This document shows, piece by piece, positions 12,650 to 15,614 of a stretch of 15,614 bases of DNA; the first letter of the stretch is position 1; every line of letters starts with the position of its first letter. The stretch is from positions 1-15,614 of the forward strand of contig CAYYWL010000034.1 of NCBI GenBank assembly GCA_964475135.1, written 5' to 3'. A program made the translations under genes and the position numbers. The notes beneath the pieces are model-generated. The model was not told the origin of the DNA and searched no databases. It saw only the letters and a program-made list of their open reading frames with translations. This DNA comes from TMED14 sp964475135. GTDB lineage: Bacteria; Bacteroidota; Bacteroidia; Flavobacteriales; Schleiferiaceae.

Positions 12650-14452
12650 CTAATGTAGCAAAAAGTTGGCTTGAAAACTCAGCATGCGCGGCTCGGCCAG
12701 CAGCGCGGGGCGTGGACTTACCACCCTGTTGTTCAGATTGGTAGCCGCAACAATTAGCGTCCACCGGTCGCTGGCTTTGAACTGCAGTCGGGCGTCGGCG
12801 ACGAAGTCTCCGCCCTGGGTAAAGTAGCGTGAATCGGCTACCCCGGGGACGTAAATAGACACGAGGGGCGAGGTGAAGATTCCGTCAATATTCTCCATAA
12901 AGCTGTTGGCGCGAACGCTGAAGGCGGCTGTCACACGGCGCCACGTGTAGGCGACGTCGGCTTTGCCCACGTGGCGGTAGCGGTACTTGAGCACATTTTT
13001 GCTCGGGTCCAGCGACGTCGAGGTGTAGGTCAGCGCGGAGCCTGCGGCGTCCGTGGCATAGACCTTTTCAGGCTCAAGGGCGATCGGCTGGGCGAAGGTG
13101 TACGAGAGCATGGCCTGAAGCTGACCGGGGCCGAGCTTGGCTTCGCCCACTGCGGTGGCCTCGAGGCCCTGAATGCGGGTGGGGCCGACGTTGAGCGAGG
13201 TAAATCCGAAGTTGGCCAAGCCCGCGTTGGGCACGTTCGCCCACTGGCCAAAGCTGAATTCGAGCATGTCGCGAAACTCGGTGCGAAAGAGGGCGAGATC
13301 TGCGTAGCCCTTGAGGCCGCCGCGGCCCTTAAATGCTTGACGAAGGGCGAGTTCGGCCGTCCAGCCCTGCTCGGGCTTGAGTCCGGGCCGCGGAAAAACC
13401 TGCAGAACTCCTGCCGCCGAGGCGCTGTAGAGCTCGGCGATCGACGGGTAGCGAAATCCTTGGGCCCACGAGGCGCGAAGGTGGGTGGCGCGTCCGAAGG
13501 CTCGGTGCGCACCGGCACGCAGCACGGGACGGCTGTACACCTCGAGGTCGTCGATTTGAAAGGCCTCGTAGCGGAGTCCCACGTGGGCATCCCAGCGCGC
13601 GCGGGTGTAGTCCACTTGAAGGAGTCCGCCCAGATTCGCACCGCGGTGGTCGCCCGAAAAGAGCGGCGAGGTCATTTGGCTGGCGGAACCCTGCACGCCC
13701 GCCGTCCATGTCCAGCGGCCACGAAATGCCTGGGCGAGGTACTCGCCGAGCAGCTGCTGCGACGTGTTCGAGTAGTCGTTGCTGTCCAAAAAACTCTTGG
13801 TATCGATGCCCATGGCGCGTAGGCGAAGGGTATGCTTGATTGCGTCGCCGCGCACAATCAGGTGTCCGGCCAAGGCGCCGATGCGGCTGTCGGTCTGGGT
13901 CGCCGACGAGTCGAGCGGGGTGTATCCGAAGCGAAAATCCTCCCACAGCAGGGCGGACCGGCTGCTGCGGTCCATGTACTGCGCGCTAAGGCCCCATTCG
14001 GTGCGGGCATTGGGGCGGAACCGGTACTTGGCGTGCAGGCGCCCACTGGTTTCGCCGACCTTGTACTGGTAGCCCTGGTCACCAAAGACTTGGCCGTGCA
14101 CGACCCAGCCGTGGCGGCCGGTGGAATCGCTTCCGCTGGCGGCAAAGCGAAGGGCTCCGCGGCCGCGCGGACCGTCGTACCAGCGCAGGCCCAGTCGGGG
14201 NNNNNNNNNNNNNNNNNNNNNNNNNNNNNNNNNNNNNNNNNNNNNNNNNNNNNNNNNNNNNNNNNNNNNNNNNNNNNNNNNNNNNNNNNNNNNNNNNNNN
14301 GTGGCGGCTAAGTTCGTCGCGTTGCGGCTTACCGTCACGACGGTCTCGTCGAGGGTAATGAGGCTGTCCTTGGGAGCTGCGTTGGGGCGCTGCTGGGCGG
14401 CGAGTTCGCAAACGTTTAACGCGGCTACGGTGAATAAAATAATTCGGCGCAT
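12650..14452 (-). CDS. TonB-dependent receptor, interrupted by an assembly gap
   Basis: The start at 14452 gives a signal peptide (MRRIILFTVAALNVCELAAQ) and then a TonB box-like 'DETVVTVSR'. The reading breaks at 14300, enters 100 N, and resumes at 14200 within the early barrel ('RLGLRWYDGPRGRGALRFAA'). The whole plug domain, normally about 120 residues with 'RG...NRI.v..GP.S.lyGs.A.gGvIN', is absent and must lie in the gap. The barrel contains 'ASWAQGFRYPSIAELYSASA' and 'PGLKPEQGWTAELALRQAF', typical of BtuB/FepA-type receptors for small chelates or cofactors. The last residues are NFLLH, not ending in the usual aromatic. The ligand is unknown. The lipoprotein gene follows after 4 nt. It is transcribed divergently from the SDR gene with only 30 nt between starts. 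Confidence 0.88.
   Translation of the reverse strand: MRRIILFTVAALNVCELAAQQRPNAAPKDSLITLDETVVTVSRNATNLAAXXXXXXXXXXXXXXXXXXXXXXXXXXXXXXXXXXPRLGLRWYDGPRGRGALRFAASGSDSTGRHGWVVHGQVFGDQGYQYKVGETSGRLHAKYRFRPNARTEWGLSAQYMDRSSRSALLWEDFRFGYTPLDSSATQTDSRIGALAGHLIVRGDAIKHTLRLRAMGIDTKSFLDSNDYSNTSQQLLGEYLAQAFRGRWTWTAGVQGSASQMTSPLFSGDHRGANLGGLLQVDYTRARWDAHVGLRYEAFQIDDLEVYSRPVLRAGAHRAFGRATHLRASWAQGFRYPSIAELYSASAAGVLQVFPRPGLKPEQGWTAELALRQAFKGRGGLKGYADLALFRTEFRDMLEFSFGQWANVPNAGLANFGFTSLNVGPTRIQGLEATAVGEAKLGPGQLQAMLSYTFAQPIALEPEKVYATDAAGSALTYTSTSLDPSKNVLKYRYRHVGKADVAYTWRRVTAAFSVRANSFMENIDGIFTSPLVSIYVPGVADSRYFTQGGDFVADARLQFKASDRWTLIVAATNLNNRVVSPRPALLAEPRMLSFQANFLLH
14201..14300. other. Assembly gap (100 N)
   Basis: Exactly 100 undetermined bases inside the second TonB-dependent receptor gene. 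A round 100 is a common placeholder for a gap of unknown size. The missing plug domain suggests the real gap is longer. Confidence 0.95.
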
Positions 14453-14482
14453 TGCAGGTGTTGTGGCTAAGTTTACCAAAGT

Positions 14483-15235
14483 ATGAAAACGGTTTGGATT
14501 ACCGGCGCTTCGTCGGGTTTTGGGGCGGCCAGCGTGCGCTGGTTTGCCGAACGCGGATGGCGCGTAGGCGCGTGGGCACGGCGTGCCGACCGGCTGGCGC
14601 AACTGCGCGGCGAGGTTTTGGCGGCATCGCCCGGTGCGGAACTTTGGTTGGACACGGTGGACGTGCGCGATGCGGAAGCCGTCCAAGCCGCGTGGGACCG
14701 GCGGCCCTTTGCCGAAGTCGACGTGCTCGTCAACAACGCAGGCCTCGCCCGCGGACGTGAGTCCATCGAAGAGGGTTCGCTACAGGACTGGGACGAGATG
14801 ATCGACACCAACCTCAAAGGCCTGCTGTACGTGACCCGCGCGGTAGCCCCAACGATGGTGGCCCGCGGCCAGGGCCACATCATCAACATCGGTAGCTTGG
14901 CGGGCCGCGAGGCCTACCCCGGCGGAAACGTCTACGGCGCCTCGAAATTCGCCGTCGACGGACTCACCGATGGAATGCGCCTCGACCTCACACCCAAGGG
15001 CATCAAAGTCAGCCAAATCGCTCCGGGCCTGGCCGACACCGAGTTCTCTACCGTGCGCTTTCACGGGGACCGCGCCAAGGCCGACTCAGTATACTCTGGA
15101 ATGCAACCACTTAGCCCTTATGACGTTGCCGAAGTCATCGGCTATGTTGCGACTGCCCCAGCCCACATCAACTTAGCTGATGTGCTGCTCATGCCGGCCG
15201 CCCAAGCATCCTCAACCATAGTACGCCGAACATGA
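14483..15235 (+). CDS. NADP-dependent short-chain dehydrogenase, YdfG-like
   Basis: 250 residues of a classical SDR. TGASSGFG (7-14) binds the dinucleotide. Arg33-Arg34 (WARRADRL) after the second strand suggests NADP(H). NNAG (84-87), Asn110, Ser138 (IINIGS), Tyr151 and Lys155 (YGASK) complete the catalytic tetrad. The run 'MIDTNLKGLLYVTRAVAPTM', 'GHIINIGSLAGREAYPGGNV' and 'PGLADTEFSTVRFHGDRAKA' closely follows E. coli YdfG. YdfG oxidises L-allo-threonine/serine-type 3-hydroxy acids and reduces malonic semialdehyde, so a 3-hydroxy acid dehydrogenase is the best guess. Its TGA overlaps the ATG of the downstream cation transporter (ATGA). A possible -7 box TAAGTTTA (14468-14475) lies only 7 nt before the ATG, which would make the mRNA nearly leaderless. 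Confidence 0.92.
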   Translation: MKTVWITGASSGFGAASVRWFAERGWRVGAWARRADRLAQLRGEVLAASPGAELWLDTVDVRDAEAVQAAWDRRPFAEVDVLVNNAGLARGRESIEEGSLQDWDEMIDTNLKGLLYVTRAVAPTMVARGQGHIINIGSLAGREAYPGGNVYGASKFAVDGLTDGMRLDLTPKGIKVSQIAPGLADTEFSTVRFHGDRAKADSVYSGMQPLSPYDVAEVIGYVATAPAHINLADVLLMPAAQASSTIVRRT

Positions 15236-15614
15236 ACCCAATCATTCGCCTCCCGCTGCAGCTTTTGAGCGTCGGATTCATGCTCCTGGCCGTAAAAATT
15301 TATGCCTACTCGAGCACCCATTCGATCGCAATTCTGTCGGACGTACTGGAGTCATCGGTGCACCTCTTAGCCGGAGCCCTCACCATCTTCAGCGTGTGGT
15401 ACGCCCGCCAGCCCCGCGACGCCTCACACCCCTATGGCCACGGCAAGATTGAATTCATTTCAGCCGCCTTTGAGGGACTATTGATGGCGATTACGGCCAT
15501 CGGAATCTTTTACCAAGCCATCATCCACATCGCCGAAGGCAAAATGCCCGAGCAACTAAGCTTGGGCCTTGCGCTGACGCTCGGAGCCGGAATGGTCAAC
15601 GGCGCCATCGGCCT
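15232..15614 (+). CDS. Cation diffusion facilitator (CDF) transporter, N-terminal part
   Basis: The ATG at 15232 overlaps the SDR stop by 4 nt. 127 complete codons are visible before the window ends. The sequence shows 'IAILSDVLESSVHLLAGALT' (second helix, with the conserved Asp of the metal site and a Glu where many CDFs have His), 'ARQPRDASHPYGHGKIEFIS' (the HPYGHGK loop diagnostic of CDFs), and further hydrophobic helices. CDF proteins exchange Zn2+, Fe2+, Mn2+ or Co2+ for protons across the inner membrane. The E-for-H substitution means that metal specificity should not be assumed to be zinc. The C-terminal cytoplasmic domain is outside the window. Confidence 0.9.
   Translation, partial: MNPIIRLPLQLLSVGFMLLAVKIYAYSSTHSIAILSDVLESSVHLLAGALTIFSVWYARQPRDASHPYGHGKIEFISAAFEGLLMAITAIGIFYQAIIHIAEGKMPEQLSLGLALTLGAGMVNGAIG

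Noticed and set aside
12971..13822. 283-codon plus-strand frame opposite the second TBDT
   Set aside because: The minus strand carries clear beta-barrel receptor motifs through this stretch, so the opposite frame is an antisense artefact.
1..15614. CRISPR array, transposase, integrase or phage genes
   Set aside because: I looked for regularly spaced repeats and for recombinase or transposase motifs in all frames and saw none. The only mobile-DNA trace is the decayed parDE fragment.

Overview
The window looks like a chromosomal segment of a marine or aquatic Bacteroidota, probably Flavobacteriales-like with fairly high GC. This is an inference from three things: -33/-7 promoters of the TTG-N20-TAnnTTTG type, two TonB-dependent receptors, and little sign of Shine-Dalgarno sites. 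Gene density is high, with several 4-11 nt overlaps between neighbouring genes.

Layout. Positions 1-100 hold the start of era (minus strand). An initiator tRNA with its own promoter and terminator follows (141-290), next to an unusual inverted repeat (253-376). Positions 475-747 are an AT-richer scar containing the remains of a parDE toxin-antitoxin pair: both genes have lost about half of their sequence. A DUF2200 gene (757-1113) then converges on a LacI-type regulator (1110-2123, minus).

The central block (1110-7887) is a sugar-uptake and catabolism locus. It contains a LacI repressor, a divergent TonB-dependent receptor (TBDT) with an EF-hand-like loop, an SLC45/GPH-like MFS sugar transporter, a compact GH100/invertase-like glycosidase and a uridine-kinase-like P-loop kinase. 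The last three overlap by 4-11 nt. A perfect palindrome (2169-2180) in the divergent control region overlaps the apparent -33 element of the lacI promoter. There is no SusD gene. The logic resembles SusD-less sucrose/maltose loci of Proteobacteria: outer-membrane uptake, inner-membrane transport, cytoplasmic hydrolysis, then possible phosphorylation of the released sugar. Sucrose or a related disaccharide is the best guess, but it is not proven.

The rest is a mix of core and accessory genes. In order these are an isocitrate dehydrogenase with the long C-terminal extension, a tiny putative membrane ORF containing a strong hairpin, an SPFH/prohibitin-like lipoprotein (minus), a membrane/coiled-coil protein, tRNA-Arg(CCG), a fatty-acid-hydroxylase-superfamily membrane enzyme (minus), and a small lipoprotein tightly coupled to a second TBDT (minus). 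That receptor is interrupted by a 100-N assembly gap where its plug domain should be. Last come a YdfG-like short-chain dehydrogenase and the start of a cation diffusion facilitator, which overlap by 4 nt.

No CRISPR array, insertion sequence or intact mobile element is visible. The most interesting items are the SusD-less sugar locus with its operator architecture, the parDE scar beside the tRNA, and the inverted paired-hairpin structure after the initiator tRNA.
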